Assembly (NCBI GenBank): GCA_030532515.1
Contig: JAUNKY010000011.1
Location: forward strand, 1 to 54,405
Source of the DNA: Actinomycetaceae bacterium
GTDB lineage: Bacteria > Actinomycetota > Actinomycetes > Actinomycetales > Actinomycetaceae
DNA: 54,405 bases
Direction: 5' to 3'
In this document: positions 1-8,393 of the stretch, piece by piece
Layout of the letters: each line of letters starts with the position of its first letter
Position numbering within the stretch: position 1 is the first letter of the stretch
Made by a program: the position numbers and the translations under genes
Notes under the pieces: generated by a model
Seen by the model: the letters and a program-made list of their open reading frames with translations, nothing else
What the model was told of the DNA's origin: nothing
The model's database searches: none

Positions 1-58
1 TACAGAACAGACTATTAAAATATTGAACCATCAATAAAATCTGTCCTATAACCCGCAT

Positions 59-192
59 TTCGCACGGGAAACGGTTTTCCCGTGCGAATTTAGGGGGTTC
101 GGGTGCTGAACTCGCATACGAAAGCGTTTTCCCGTGCGAATTTAGCGGGTTTGGGTGCTGAATTCGCATACGAAAGCGTTTTCCCGTGCGAA
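59..192. repeat. Palindromic repeat array, locus 1 (three copies, 52-bp period)
   Basis: Three 30-bp units start at 59, 111 and 163, exactly 52 bp apart. Each is a 13-bp arm, a 4-bp centre and a 13-bp arm. The first unit has TTCGCACGGGAAA on the left and its exact complement on the right. The second and third have a TTCGCATACGAAA-type left arm (the second starts with C instead of T). The 22-bp spacers (89-110 and 141-162) are near-identical to each other. The same unit recurs at four other intergenic loci in the window. The rest of 1-434 holds one CGCCCTCG word (243-250) and the leader of the next gene; I see no gene in it. Confidence 0.93.
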
Positions 193-434
193 ATTAGGTG
201 CTGGCGCAGAATGCTAAAAAATGTATTTGAAAGATTATTTGCCGCCCTCGAATAGAAAAAGTATATGTGATCTACCACACACCTATTTTTTGGGGGGAAG
301 TAAGAAACCGCGAAAACTCGGGCAAAAAAACCAGCCAACCACGCCTAACTCAGGTAAGCCAAGAATCCCACGTATGTTTTAACGCAAAACTCTATTAGTC
401 TGGAAGTGCATATGACCATCAATCTAAGTGGAGT

Positions 435-1061
435 ATGGAAATGCGTTTTAAGAAAACAGAAAATGGCGACAGCTTCTTCGACCTGCTAGCAAAGCAGGCG
501 CAGCTCATGGTTCGCGGCGCAGAACTACTGGCCCGCATCCCAGGCGAAGATTTTGAAGGCCGCGTCGCCCTTCGCAATGAACTACATGACGTTGAACACG
601 CGTGCGACGAAGCTACCCACGCAGTAGTCAACAAACTCAACCAAACTTTCGTAACCCCCTTCGACCGCGACGACATCGCTTACATCGCAGGCTGCCTAGA
701 CGACTGCATGGACTACATCGATGAAGCCGGCGACCTGATCGTGCTTTACAAGGTAAAGGAACTGCCAGCAGGTATCTTCCAACAGCTAAACGCCATCCAG
801 CGTTGCTGTGACCTGACCGCAGAAGCCATGCCACGTCTGGAAACTCTGGACTCCCTGCGCGACTACTGGGTAGAAATCAACCGCCTGGAAAACGAAGGTG
901 ACAAGGCCTACCGCCACACCCTCTCCCAGCTTTTCGAATCAGACATGGAACCTCTGGAAGTAATCAAACTGAAGGACATCATTGCCTGCCTAGAAAAGGC
1001 ACTGGACAGCTTCGAACACCTGGCTAACGGTGTAGAAACGATCGCAATCAAGGAGTCCTGA
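435..1061 (+). CDS. DUF47 / PhoU-like phosphate transport accessory protein
   Basis: A 208-residue soluble, mostly helical acidic protein. The pattern of conserved charged residues (for example H-D-V-E-H-A-C-D-E near residue 50 and N-R-L-E-N-E-G-D near 150) fits the DUF47 family, which resembles PhoU and is usually paired with Pit phosphate permeases. It probably controls or assists the transporter encoded just downstream (3-bp gap). The start ATG follows a GTGGAGT ribosome-binding site; a second in-frame ATG lies two codons later. The downstream pit ribosome-binding site (AAGGAG) lies inside its last codons, which suggests translational coupling. The family assignment is firm; the regulatory role is inferred from context. 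Confidence 0.9.
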   Translation: MEMRFKKTENGDSFFDLLAKQAQLMVRGAELLARIPGEDFEGRVALRNELHDVEHACDEATHAVVNKLNQTFVTPFDRDDIAYIAGCLDDCMDYIDEAGDLIVLYKVKELPAGIFQQLNAIQRCCDLTAEAMPRLETLDSLRDYWVEINRLENEGDKAYRHTLSQLFESDMEPLEVIKLKDIIACLEKALDSFEHLANGVETIAIKES

Positions 1062-1064
1062 CCG

Positions 1065-2123
1065 GTGGATCTGACTCTTATTCTGGTCGTTGTCGTCATC
1101 GTCATCGCGCTGGGCTTCGACTACACCAACGGCTTCCACGACGCAGCAAATGCGATTGCAACCTCAGTCTCAACCCGAGCCCTAACCCCTCGTGTTGCAC
1201 TGGGAATGGCAGCCATCATGAATTTCATCGGTGCACTGCTGGGTACCGAAGTTGCTAAAACCATCGGTAAAGGCATCATCGACATCAGCCAGTTCACCAC
1301 TTCAACAGACCACACAATGCAACTCCATGGGCTGGGGATCATCCTAGCAGCCCTGGTAGGCGCAATCACGTGGAATATGATCACCTGGTGGTACGGACTA
1401 CCATCCTCATCCTCCCACGCACTAATTGGCGGTCTGGTAGGCGCCGGCATGGCATCTGCCACCACCATCCTGTGGCGCGGCATCTTGGATCAGGTGATTA
1501 TCCCCATGTTCCTCTCCCCGCTGGTAGGTTTCCTCTTAGGCTTCATCCTAATGAAACTAGTGCTGGCTCTGGTTAAATCACTGCCATACCATAAGACCAT
1601 GCGTCGCTTCCGCTACGCACAGACCGTCTCAGCCGCCGCCATGGCACTGGGACACGGCCTGCAGGACGCTCAGAAGACGATGGGTATCATCGTGATGGCC
1701 CTGATGGCAGGTGGCTACGGAGCAACCCACCAAATCGTAGATCCAATCACCGGCGACTGGGTAGTTCCTACCTGGGTTAAGCTAGCTGCCGCAGCAGCAA
1801 TTACCGCCGGTACCTACTCTGGTGGCTGGCGCATCATGCGAACTCTGGGACGCAAGGTTATTGAACTGGATCCAGCACGTGGCTTCGTCGCTGAATCCGT
1901 AGCAGCCGGCGTGCTGTACCTAACCGCCTTCGTCTTCCACGCACCCATTTCCACCACCCACACGGTAACCTCCGCGATTATGGGTGTAGGCGCAACCAAG
2001 CGACTGTCCGCAGTACGCTGGGGCGTGGCCGGAAATATCGTAGTGGCCTGGTTCCTAACCATCCCCGCAGCGGGAGCGGTGGCAGCTATCATCTACCTAT
2101 TACTGCATCTAGCTATTCCATAA
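1065..2123 (+). CDS. pit: Low-affinity inorganic phosphate transporter, PiT family
   Basis: A 352-residue integral membrane protein that imports phosphate, probably as a metal-phosphate complex coupled to the proton gradient. The N-terminal segment has the family signature G-F-D-Y-T-N-G-F-H-D-A-A-N-A, and the second half repeats the theme (A-L-G-H-G-L-Q-D-A-Q-K-T-M-G), as expected for the inverted duplicated PiT fold. About ten hydrophobic helices are visible. The length is typical for actinobacterial Pit. Translation starts at GTG, 3 bp after the DUF47 gene, with AAGGAG upstream, so the two form an operon. Confidence 0.95.
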   Translation: MDLTLILVVVVIVIALGFDYTNGFHDAANAIATSVSTRALTPRVALGMAAIMNFIGALLGTEVAKTIGKGIIDISQFTTSTDHTMQLHGLGIILAALVGAITWNMITWWYGLPSSSSHALIGGLVGAGMASATTILWRGILDQVIIPMFLSPLVGFLLGFILMKLVLALVKSLPYHKTMRRFRYAQTVSAAAMALGHGLQDAQKTMGIIVMALMAGGYGATHQIVDPITGDWVVPTWVKLAAAAAITAGTYSGGWRIMRTLGRKVIELDPARGFVAESVAAGVLYLTAFVFHAPISTTHTVTSAIMGVGATKRLSAVRWGVAGNIVVAWFLTIPAAGAVAAIIYLLLHLAIP

Positions 2124-2127
2124 ACCG

Positions 2128-2574
2128 ATGCGCAATAGAGTAGTTAACAAACTACTGGTCACGGCCGCAGCTAGTGCGCTTCTGCTCACCGGCTGCGGCT
2201 CTGCCGTAGTTGAACTTTCCAAATCAGACTGTCTGGAACTTCCCGACGGCGCTTTAGCAACCGGAGTATTCGAGCTGGAAAACCTCACCACGGTAGCCTG
2301 CACAGCACCCCACAACGCAGAGGTCGTTGATACCTTGAGGTTGCCAGACGGACCTTTCCCGGGCACTGAAAAACTGATGGAAGAAGCCACCGCGTTTTGC
2401 CCACAAGCCTTCAGCGAATACATTGGGAAAGACCCGAAAGACTCAATCCTGGATTTAGCGCCGCTGTCTCCCACTAAAGAATCCTGGGAACGCGCTAAAG
2501 ACCGCACAATCATCTGCCTGGCCTTCAGCCAGCATGAGAAAATCTCTGGCACTTTCAAAAACAGTCGCCGCTGA
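2128..2574 (+). CDS. Septum-formation-domain-like lipoprotein
   Basis: A 148-residue secreted protein with a lipoprotein signal peptide: a positive start, a hydrophobic core and the lipobox L-T-G-C, so Cys23 would be lipidated. The mature part has the C-L... V-A-C-T-A-P-H-N-A-E-V pattern with paired cysteines and a C-terminal C-L-A-F. This resembles the small 'septum formation' domain common in actinobacterial lipoproteins. It starts 4 bp after pit and is probably the last gene of that operon, since a strong terminator follows. The function is not known from sequence. Confidence 0.7.
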   Translation: MRNRVVNKLLVTAAASALLLTGCGSAVVELSKSDCLELPDGALATGVFELENLTTVACTAPHNAEVVDTLRLPDGPFPGTEKLMEEATAFCPQAFSEYIGKDPKDSILDLAPLSPTKESWERAKDRTIICLAFSQHEKISGTFKNSRR

Positions 2575-2585
2575 TCTACTACTTC

Positions 2586-2633
2586 AAAACCGTCTGCTAC
2601 CACCGCAAATCGAGGACGTAGCAGACGGTTTTT
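2586..2633 (+). terminator. Rho-independent terminator of the pit operon
   Basis: Arms AAAACCGTCTGCTAC and GTAGCAGACGGTTTT form a perfect 15-bp stem. The second arm runs into a T tract (TTTTT then AATTCTTT). It lies 11 bp after the lipoprotein stop codon. Confidence 0.93.
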
Positions 2634-2725
2634 AATTCTTTCTAACGCGCCTGAACCCAAGGCATTTTACATAGGCAGAGCCACAAACCATCGCCACACT
2701 TAACGCCAGAGGGTATCATGCAGAT

Positions 2726-3208
2726 ATGGGTGTAGTGATGATGTATACGCGGCTTACCGATAAAGCCCTAGACGAACTGGCTCTAAAACTTCTGGGCGTC
2801 GAAGAAGTAGACGGCTACGAACTATTCCCGGAAGACTATGATTTCTTCGAGATCGACAAATTCTGGGAAGCTCTGGACGAACTAAACGCATTCGTAAAAG
2901 ATAAACGTACCCAGGCAGCCGTCACCCTAGCTATCTTTGGAAAAACCTTGACGTCTTCGCCAGAGGATAACATCTTCGGAGTTATGTGCGAAGATCTTCC
3001 CGAAGCCATCAGTGGGCTGGAAAAACTCGATGTCCCAGCCCTGGTAGAAAAAGCCAATCAGCGCCGTTGGTGGCGACGCTCCGAACTCAGATGGGACTAC
3101 CGTGACCCAGAATTAGTTGAAGAGCTCAGTTTCGCAAAAAAGCAACTACTAGACTTCTATAAGCAAGCCGCCCAAAACGGTGAAAACGTAGTACTCTTTG
3201 CCGGATAA
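2726..3208 (+). CDS. DUF1877 (YfbM-like) family protein
   Basis: A 160-residue acidic soluble protein. The start (M-G-V-V-M-M-Y-T-R-L-T-D-K-A-L), the central I-D-K-F-W-E-A-L-D-E-L block and the later S-F-A-K-K-Q-L-L-D-F-Y-K-Q-A-A segment follow the DUF1877/YfbM pattern. The family has no established biochemical role. There is no clear ribosome-binding site close to the ATG. Instead TATCAT at 2714-2719 would place transcription start on or next to the ATG, so the mRNA may be leaderless. It stands alone between the pit terminator and the next small gene. Confidence 0.6.
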   Translation: MGVVMMYTRLTDKALDELALKLLGVEEVDGYELFPEDYDFFEIDKFWEALDELNAFVKDKRTQAAVTLAIFGKTLTSSPEDNIFGVMCEDLPEAISGLEKLDVPALVEKANQRRWWRRSELRWDYRDPELVEELSFAKKQLLDFYKQAAQNGENVVLFAG

Positions 3209-3244
3209 ATCCAAAACCAGATCCACAATCTAGGCGGACCCCTC

Positions 3245-3787
3245 ATGTTATTTTCTGACGCATTACCAATCCGTTACGGCACCGTAAAACTGCACCCCCA
3301 GCAAGCAGTGCAACTGGCTACAGAACACCTCTTAGCCAATGGCTTTAAACCCACAAACTACAACCTGGACGCAGCCTTACACGCACAAGGCTTCAGCCCA
3401 GCAGGCTGGACTGGGCAAATCGTCACCAAAGGCAGTGGATTCAGAGGCTTCCTGGTAGACGCCGTGCCGGTAGCAACCCTAGCAACACTCTTACCCGGCA
3501 CCAAAAACCTCCATGCCACCGTGATGGTAAGCGTCCTTGCCCGAGTCACCGACCAGGGCGAAACCGAGCTTTACTACAGCTACTTAGAGCAGGATATTTC
3601 AGACAACTCCATGCAGACTCGGAAGAATATCATCAAAATTTTCGAAGCCTTCCCACAAGCCTTAGCGGAAAGAGGTATTGCCCTCACTAGCTGGCAAAGC
3701 TTAAGGGCAAGAGATCTGCCATTAGAACACCCTCTTAACCTCAACACCTGGGGGAAACTATTTAAAGCAGCGCGCCGGGCGAAATAA
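3245..3787 (+). CDS. Hypothetical protein
   Basis: A 180-residue soluble protein that I do not recognise. It has a mixed alpha/beta look, with a basic C-terminus (K-A-A-R-R-A-K), no signal peptide and no membrane segment. It lies 36 bp after the DUF1877 gene in the same direction and may be co-transcribed. Codon choice resembles its neighbours, so it is probably native. Its stop codon falls inside a 22-bp tandem repeat that also covers the end of the convergent hydrolase gene. Confidence 0.6.
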   Translation: MLFSDALPIRYGTVKLHPQQAVQLATEHLLANGFKPTNYNLDAALHAQGFSPAGWTGQIVTKGSGFRGFLVDAVPVATLATLLPGTKNLHATVMVSVLARVTDQGETELYYSYLEQDISDNSMQTRKNIIKIFEAFPQALAERGIALTSWQSLRARDLPLEHPLNLNTWGKLFKAARRAK

Positions 3788-3844
3788 GCTCAACTAACAG
3801 GCTTGATTAGCTCAACCAGCTGGCTTAATTAGCTCAACTAACAG
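3779..3844. repeat. 22-bp tandem repeat across two convergent gene ends
   Basis: Three consecutive 22-bp units lie at 3779-3800, 3801-3822 and 3823-3844. All share the core TTAGCTCAAC or TAAGCTCAAC; units 1 and 3 end in TAACAG and unit 2 in CAGCTG. The array contains the stop codon of the plus-strand gene ending at 3787 and that of the minus-strand hydrolase ending at 3812. Because 22 is not a multiple of 3, each extra unit shifts the reading frame. Confidence 0.85.
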
Positions 3845-4651
3845 GCTAACGCCGGGCTCTTCAACGGGAAGATGCCCGCAGGCAGGCAAAACCGCTAACT
3901 GAACATGCGCCTGCTTAGTCGATAAATGGAGTGGAGTCCACAAGTCGTTTTCTGGATGCGCTAAAACTACCTGGCTCGTAGGGGAGTGTTGGTACTGAAC
4001 TAAGGACTTCAAAAAGCCCAAAGGAACCTTCACTTTCCCAGAGAGAGGATCTTGCAAACAACATTTCGTAAGCTCAGGGTTAGAACTCATCGCTGACATT
4101 TTTGCCAGCCAACGCATGGGAACTTCAATCCGCCGTAAAGGTCCGCCAATTAGAAGCGTCAATGGACGTGCCATAAATGATAGCATCCCAAAATTCGAAA
4201 TATAACGCAGAGCCACCGGGTCTGAACATTCAACCAAACAAGTGGCGACAGTCCGCTTAACCTGCGGGCAACGCTTGGCTACTTCGCCGGCCAGAATACC
4301 CCCAATACTCATCCCAAACAAAACTACTGGTTTACGCTGCGCATTCACAAAATCGACCAGCAGTTCAACCCAATGCTCGTAGGTAGTCTGCCTTCTGCGT
4401 CGCAAAGATGAAAAAGTAGTGCGCCCATACAGCGGGAGGTCAATCGCAATTGCTTCGGCGCCAGAAGCAGCTACAAAAGGCCACAGAACCGAAGCATGTC
4501 CTCCTGCACCGTGAATACCAATCACAACGTACTCACTAGCAGGGTTTGCATGATATAGGTAGTGAACCTGACAGTCGCGCCAAGGGTAATAAGCCGACTC
4601 GCCTATAGGAACGTTTCGCAACTGCGGCGGAAGAAAAACTTGGTATTCCAT
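3812..4651 (-). CDS. Alpha/beta hydrolase
   Basis: A 279-residue alpha/beta-hydrolase-fold protein. Visible elements are the oxyanion H-G-A-G-G motif (residues 47-51), the nucleophile elbow G-M-S-I-G-G with Ser115, a late acid loop (H-P-E-N-D-L-W-T-P) and the catalytic His in A-C-G-H-L-P. No signal peptide, so it is probably cytoplasmic. The substrate cannot be told from sequence; a carboxylesterase or lysophospholipase activity is plausible. It is convergent with the preceding gene, and its last codons lie in a 22-bp tandem repeat. Confidence 0.8.
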   Translation of the reverse strand: MEYQVFLPPQLRNVPIGESAYYPWRDCQVHYLYHANPASEYVVIGIHGAGGHASVLWPFVAASGAEAIAIDLPLYGRTTFSSLRRRRQTTYEHWVELLVDFVNAQRKPVVLFGMSIGGILAGEVAKRCPQVKRTVATCLVECSDPVALRYISNFGMLSFMARPLTLLIGGPLRRIEVPMRWLAKMSAMSSNPELTKCCLQDPLSGKVKVPLGFLKSLVQYQHSPTSQVVLAHPENDLWTPLHLSTKQAHVQLAVLPACGHLPVEEPGVSLLVELIKPAG

Positions 4652-4866
4652 TCGTACTGCTTTCTAGCTAGCTTAAACCTTAAGTAGAAAAGCTGAAACT
4701 AAACAGAAAGTACCATGTGAAGCCGCAGAAAAGCTACCGTAACCAAGGCAGTTAAACCACACGAAATAGCTTCACCAGCGCCCTCGGAAAAATTCCCCTA
4801 ATGGTGAACAAAGAGGAAAACTCTCCCCCTGCCCCCTAATCTAGAAATAGAAAATAGGAGGAAAGT

Positions 4867-7365
4867 ATGTTTGAACGGTTTACTGACCGCGCCCGCCGCG
4901 TTGTTGTGCTGGCTCAAAATGAAGCCCGCGCGCTAAACCACAACTACATCGGCACCGAACACCTGCTGCTCGGCCTGATCCAAGAAGGTGAAGGCGTTGC
5001 CGCCAAAGCCATCGAAATGTCAGATATCGAAGGCGACAAGGTTCGCGAAGCCGTGGTAGAGATGATCGGGGAAGGAAAGAGCGCCCCCACCGGGCACATC
5101 CCCTTCACCCCGCGCGCTAAGAAAGTGCTGGAACTATCCCTGCGCGAAGCCCTGCAACTGGGGCACAACTACATTGGCACCGAACATATTCTGCTGGGCC
5201 TGATCCGCGAAGGTGAAGGCGTAGCCTCGAAGGTGCTGGTGCAGCTGGGCGTTGACCTGGGAGAACTGCGCCAAAGCGTTATCCAACTGCTACAGGGATT
5301 CCAACGTGCCGGTGGACGCGAAGCCGTGGGCGTCGGGGCAACCAGCGCCGACCCGCAGCCAGCAAACTCCGCGCTGCTAGAACAGTTCGGGCGTTCCCTC
5401 ACCGCCGCTGCTCGCGAAGGCCAACTGGACCCAGTGGTCGGCCGCCACTTAGAGATGGAACGCGTCATGCAGATTCTCTCGCGGCGCACCAAGAATAACC
5501 CGGTGCTAATCGGCGAACCCGGCGTAGGTAAAACCGCCGTGGTAGAGGGCTTGGCGCAAGCAATCGTCCGCGGAGACGTTCCGGAAACCCTGCGTGATAA
5601 GCAGATTTACAGCCTGGACATTGGTTCGCTGATTGCCGGTTCACGTTACCGCGGTGACTTTGAAGAACGCCTGAAGAAAGTTCTCAAAGAGATCCGTACT
5701 CGCGGCGACATCATCATCTTCTTCGACGAAATCCACACCCTGGTTGGGGCAGGTGCTGCGGAAGGGGCAATTGACGCTGCCCAAATGTTGAAGCCGTTGC
5801 TGGCCCGCGGGGAACTGCAGACCATCGGTGCCACCACCTTGGAAGAATACCGCAAGTACATTGAAAAGGACGCGGCTTTGGAACGCCGCTTCCAGCCGGT
5901 AAAGGTGGAAGAACCTTCGGTTGACGAAACTATTGAAATCCTCAAGGGGCTTCGCGACCGCTATGAAGCTCACCACCGCATCATCATCACCGACGCGGCT
6001 TTGATTGCGGCAGCGCAAATGGCAGACCGCTACATCTCTGACCGGTTCTTGCCTGACAAAGCTATCGACCTGATGGACGAAGCGGGAGCGCGGATGCGTA
6101 TTCGCCGGATGACTGCGCCGGCGGAACTGCGCGAACTGGATGACCAAATCGCTGACCTGCGTCGTCAGAAGGAATCTGCGATTGACGATCAGGACTTCGA
6201 ACTGGCTGCTTCGCTGCGCGATAAGGAGAACCGTTTGTCGGAAGAGCGCGTGGAGAAAGAGAAGGCCTGGCGCGACGGTGATGCCGACATCATTTCTGAA
6301 ATCGGCGAAGCAGAAATCGCCGAAGTTCTGGCGATGTCTACCGGTATCCCAGTCTTCAAGCTGACTGAAGCTGAGTCGCACAAGCTACTCAATATGGAAG
6401 AAGCATTGCATCAGCGTGTTATTGGCCAAGACGACGCAGTTCGCGCGATTTCTCAGTCGATTCGCCGGACTCGTTCCGGTTTGAAAGATCCGAAGCGCCC
6501 CGGTGGCTCCTTCATCTTCGCCGGCCCAACTGGTGTGGGTAAGACCGAGTTGGCAAAGACTTTGGCAGAGTTCCTATTCGACGATGAAGATGCGTTGATT
6601 TCTCTGGATATGTCCGAGTTCTCGGAAAAGCACACTGCATCGCGTCTATTTGGCGCGCCCCCAGGTTACGTAGGTTACGACGAGGGCGGTCAGCTAACCG
6701 AAAAGGTTCGTCGACGCCCATTCTCAGTGGTACTCTTCGACGAAGTTGAAAAGGCCCACGCAGATATCTTCAACGCCCTGTTACAGATCCTGGAAGAAGG
6801 CCGCCTGACCGACTCTCAAGGTCGCGTAGTGGACTTTAAGAACACCATTATCATCATGACTACCAACCTGGGTACGCGTGACATTAACAAGGGTGTCTTG
6901 ACTGGCTTCCAAGCAGCGGGTGCCATGGTTAACGACTATGACCGAATGCGTCAAAAGGTTAATGAAGAACTCAAGCAGCACTTCCGCCCAGAGTTCCTTA
7001 ACCGCGTGGACGAAACTATTGTCTTCCCACCACTGCAGAAGGAACAGATCGTGCAGATCGTTGACCTGATGGTTGCGAAGTTGGCTATCCGTATGGTTGA
7101 GCAGGGGATGTTCTTGGAAATGACCGACTCGGCCCGTTCTCTGCTGGCAGACAAGGGTTACGACCCAGTTTTGGGGGCCCGCCCGCTACGCCGCGCTATT
7201 CAACGCGAAGTAGAAGATGTGCTGTCTGAGAAGATTCTCTTTGGTGAAGTGAAATCCGGTGACACGGTGATCGTAGATGCCGAAGGTGAAGGTTCTGAAG
7301 CGCGCTTTACTTTCCGCAAGGAACGCCGTCAGATTTTGGACGTTGAACCAACTGAAGGCGAATAA
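4867..7365 (+). CDS. clpC: ATP-dependent Clp protease ATP-binding subunit ClpC
   Basis: An 832-residue Hsp100 unfoldase that feeds proteins to ClpP. The N-terminal double Clp-N repeat is clear ([13 protein letters not shown] twice, near residues 25 and 100). It is followed by AAA1 with Walker A G-E-P-G-V-G-K-T (216-223), a UVR-type middle segment around residues 430-460, AAA2 with Walker A G-P-T-G-V-G-K-T (553-560), and the D2-small domain with G-A-R-P-L-R-R-A-I. The length is normal for actinobacterial ClpC. ATG follows a strong AGGAGG site. A strong terminator follows, so it is probably transcribed alone. Confidence 0.98.
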   Translation: MFERFTDRARRVVVLAQNEARALNHNYIGTEHLLLGLIQEGEGVAAKAIEMSDIEGDKVREAVVEMIGEGKSAPTGHIPFTPRAKKVLELSLREALQLGHNYIGTEHILLGLIREGEGVASKVLVQLGVDLGELRQSVIQLLQGFQRAGGREAVGVGATSADPQPANSALLEQFGRSLTAAAREGQLDPVVGRHLEMERVMQILSRRTKNNPVLIGEPGVGKTAVVEGLAQAIVRGDVPETLRDKQIYSLDIGSLIAGSRYRGDFEERLKKVLKEIRTRGDIIIFFDEIHTLVGAGAAEGAIDAAQMLKPLLARGELQTIGATTLEEYRKYIEKDAALERRFQPVKVEEPSVDETIEILKGLRDRYEAHHRIIITDAALIAAAQMADRYISDRFLPDKAIDLMDEAGARMRIRRMTAPAELRELDDQIADLRRQKESAIDDQDFELAASLRDKENRLSEERVEKEKAWRDGDADIISEIGEAEIAEVLAMSTGIPVFKLTEAESHKLLNMEEALHQRVIGQDDAVRAISQSIRRTRSGLKDPKRPGGSFIFAGPTGVGKTELAKTLAEFLFDDEDALISLDMSEFSEKHTASRLFGAPPGYVGYDEGGQLTEKVRRRPFSVVLFDEVEKAHADIFNALLQILEEGRLTDSQGRVVDFKNTIIIMTTNLGTRDINKGVLTGFQAAGAMVNDYDRMRQKVNEELKQHFRPEFLNRVDETIVFPPLQKEQIVQIVDLMVAKLAIRMVEQGMFLEMTDSARSLLADKGYDPVLGARPLRRAIQREVEDVLSEKILFGEVKSGDTVIVDAEGEGSEARFTFRKERRQILDVEPTEGE

Positions 7366-7378
7366 AGTTAGTTAAATG

Positions 7379-7420
7379 GTTTGCCCCCGACTTGTTTAAG
7401 TCGGGGGCAAACTGGTTTTC
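7379..7420 (+). terminator. Rho-independent terminator of clpC
   Basis: GTTTGCCCCCGACTT and AAGTCGGGGGCAAAC form a perfect 15-bp stem with a GTTT loop, followed by TGGTTTTCGTTTT. It lies 13 bp after the clpC stop. Confidence 0.95.
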
Positions 7421-7513
7421 GTTTTAGAAGATGATTGGCTGGGAGAATGGGCTTTTGCCTGATTGGTTAGTTTTGGTTAGTTTTGGCTGTTTCGTTAGTT
7501 TGCGCCTGCTTGG

Positions 7514-7911
7514 TTAGTTTTCGGATGAGCCGCGGGTGGACTGGTTTAAGCCCAGCTTCTTCGTGAAGAGAAAATCGGTTAACGCAAGCATCAGCAGGGT
7601 AACGATTAGCATACGTAGCGGCCAGAACGGAGCGTCTTGCACAAAAAATATGCCAGAGAGACAAATCCCGTAGGCAGCGCCAATTAGCAGGAAAAACCCT
7701 TTTTAGCGGCCGGATGATTTTGTGATTTATTTAGTGCAGTGATGGCGATGATAAAGGGAAGCCAGGTTGCTGCCACGAGGATTAGAGATACTACGGGCCG
7801 GCTCGTTGCTGGGACTACAGAGAGTACGGTTACAAACAGTACTCCGAAGATTCCTATCCCAGCTAGCGTATAGGGGTACTCTTTTGCTTTTAGAGCTTTA
7901 ATCAAGTTCAT
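7514..7911 (-). pseudogene. Small multi-pass membrane protein, split by one frameshift
   Basis: The ATG at 7911 has a good ribosome-binding site (GGAGGT, 4 bp away). It opens a frame with two hydrophobic helices (G-I-F-G-V-L-F-V-T-V-L and S-L-I-L-V-A-A-T-W-L-P-F-I-I-A) that ends at 7684 just after K-K-G-F-S-C. In the frame one base over, the sequence continues as a clearly membrane-type protein (F-F-L-L-I-G-A-A-Y-G-I-C-L-S-G-I-F-F-V, then R-M-L-I-V-T-L-L-M-L-A-L-T-D-F-L-F) to a stop at 7514. The switch falls at a run of five A's followed by GGG and five T's (coding strand, about 7691-7703). One added A would restore a 132-residue, four-helix protein ending in a basic, hydrophilic tail. The function is unknown. 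It could be a true mutation, a sequencing error or programmed slippage. Confidence 0.75.
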
Positions 7912-7961
7912 GGTTACCTCCACGGCATAAAAACAACGCTCACGGGATAAATCTTCTAGCT

Positions 7962-8240
7962 GTGTCCCGATGCGGACGCACTGTTATCCCTTTTAAGTCG
8001 TCTATCTTGAGACTATTTCAGCACGTGCTTTTTTCATCATTGTATCGACAGGTTCACTTGGAGCACAGACATTTGATTGTAATTTTTAGAGAGTTTTTGA
8101 AACCCCTTAGCGGGCACCAATATCCAGGCAGTACTGAAGAAGTGCGGGCGTTCTTTGGGAAAATGGGGACTGATGATAAGGAAAAGCTGTGGATTGCTGG
8201 ACTTGAACCGCCTATAGCACTTTTTGTGAAGCGTGTGTGA
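7962..8240 (+). CDS. Doubtful small ORF, possible gene remnant
   Basis: An open frame of 92 codons from a GTG with no convincing ribosome-binding site. The second half (P-G-S-T-E-E-V-R-A-F-F-G-K-M-G-T-D-D-K-E-K-L-W-I-A-G-L-E) reads like real protein, while the start does not. I do not recognise a family. It could be a decayed fragment or chance. Apart from this frame, 7912-8393 holds only the putative ppdK promoter. Confidence 0.2.
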   Translation: MSRCGRTVIPFKSSILRLFQHVLFSSLYRQVHLEHRHLIVIFREFLKPLSGHQYPGSTEEVRAFFGKMGTDDKEKLWIAGLEPPIALFVKRV

Positions 8241-8298
8241 AAAACCGGTTTATAACTTTTTTCGTAGCGTTTCAGAATGTGCCCCAGGTCATTAAAAA

Positions 8299-8329
8299 TT
8301 CAACTTTAGTCCCAACATTTTGGTAGACT
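8299..8329 (+). promoter_or_regulatory. Putative ppdK promoter (extended -10)
   Basis: TAGACT at 8324-8329 is preceded by TGG, giving an extended -10 element. A weak -35 (TTCAAC, 8299-8304) lies 19 bp upstream. Transcription would start near 8336, leaving a leader of about 58 nt before ppdK. Confidence 0.5.
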
Positions 8330-8393
8330 GGGAACGTTGCGCGTAAGTGTGCACCGATGCATGTGAACAACAGATAAGAAAGCAGAGGCCATA

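Noticed and set aside
90-338. Minus-strand open frame across locus 1
   Set aside because: It runs through the palindromic repeats and AT-rich leader with no start signal; it is a by-product of the repeat.
3812-4651. Hydrolase as recently transferred gene
   Set aside because: Codon and base use are similar to neighbours and no mobile element flanks it.
7467-7664. Minus-strand open frame next to the broken membrane protein
   Set aside because: It is in a different frame from the hydrophobic continuation, which reads as membrane helices; this frame does not.
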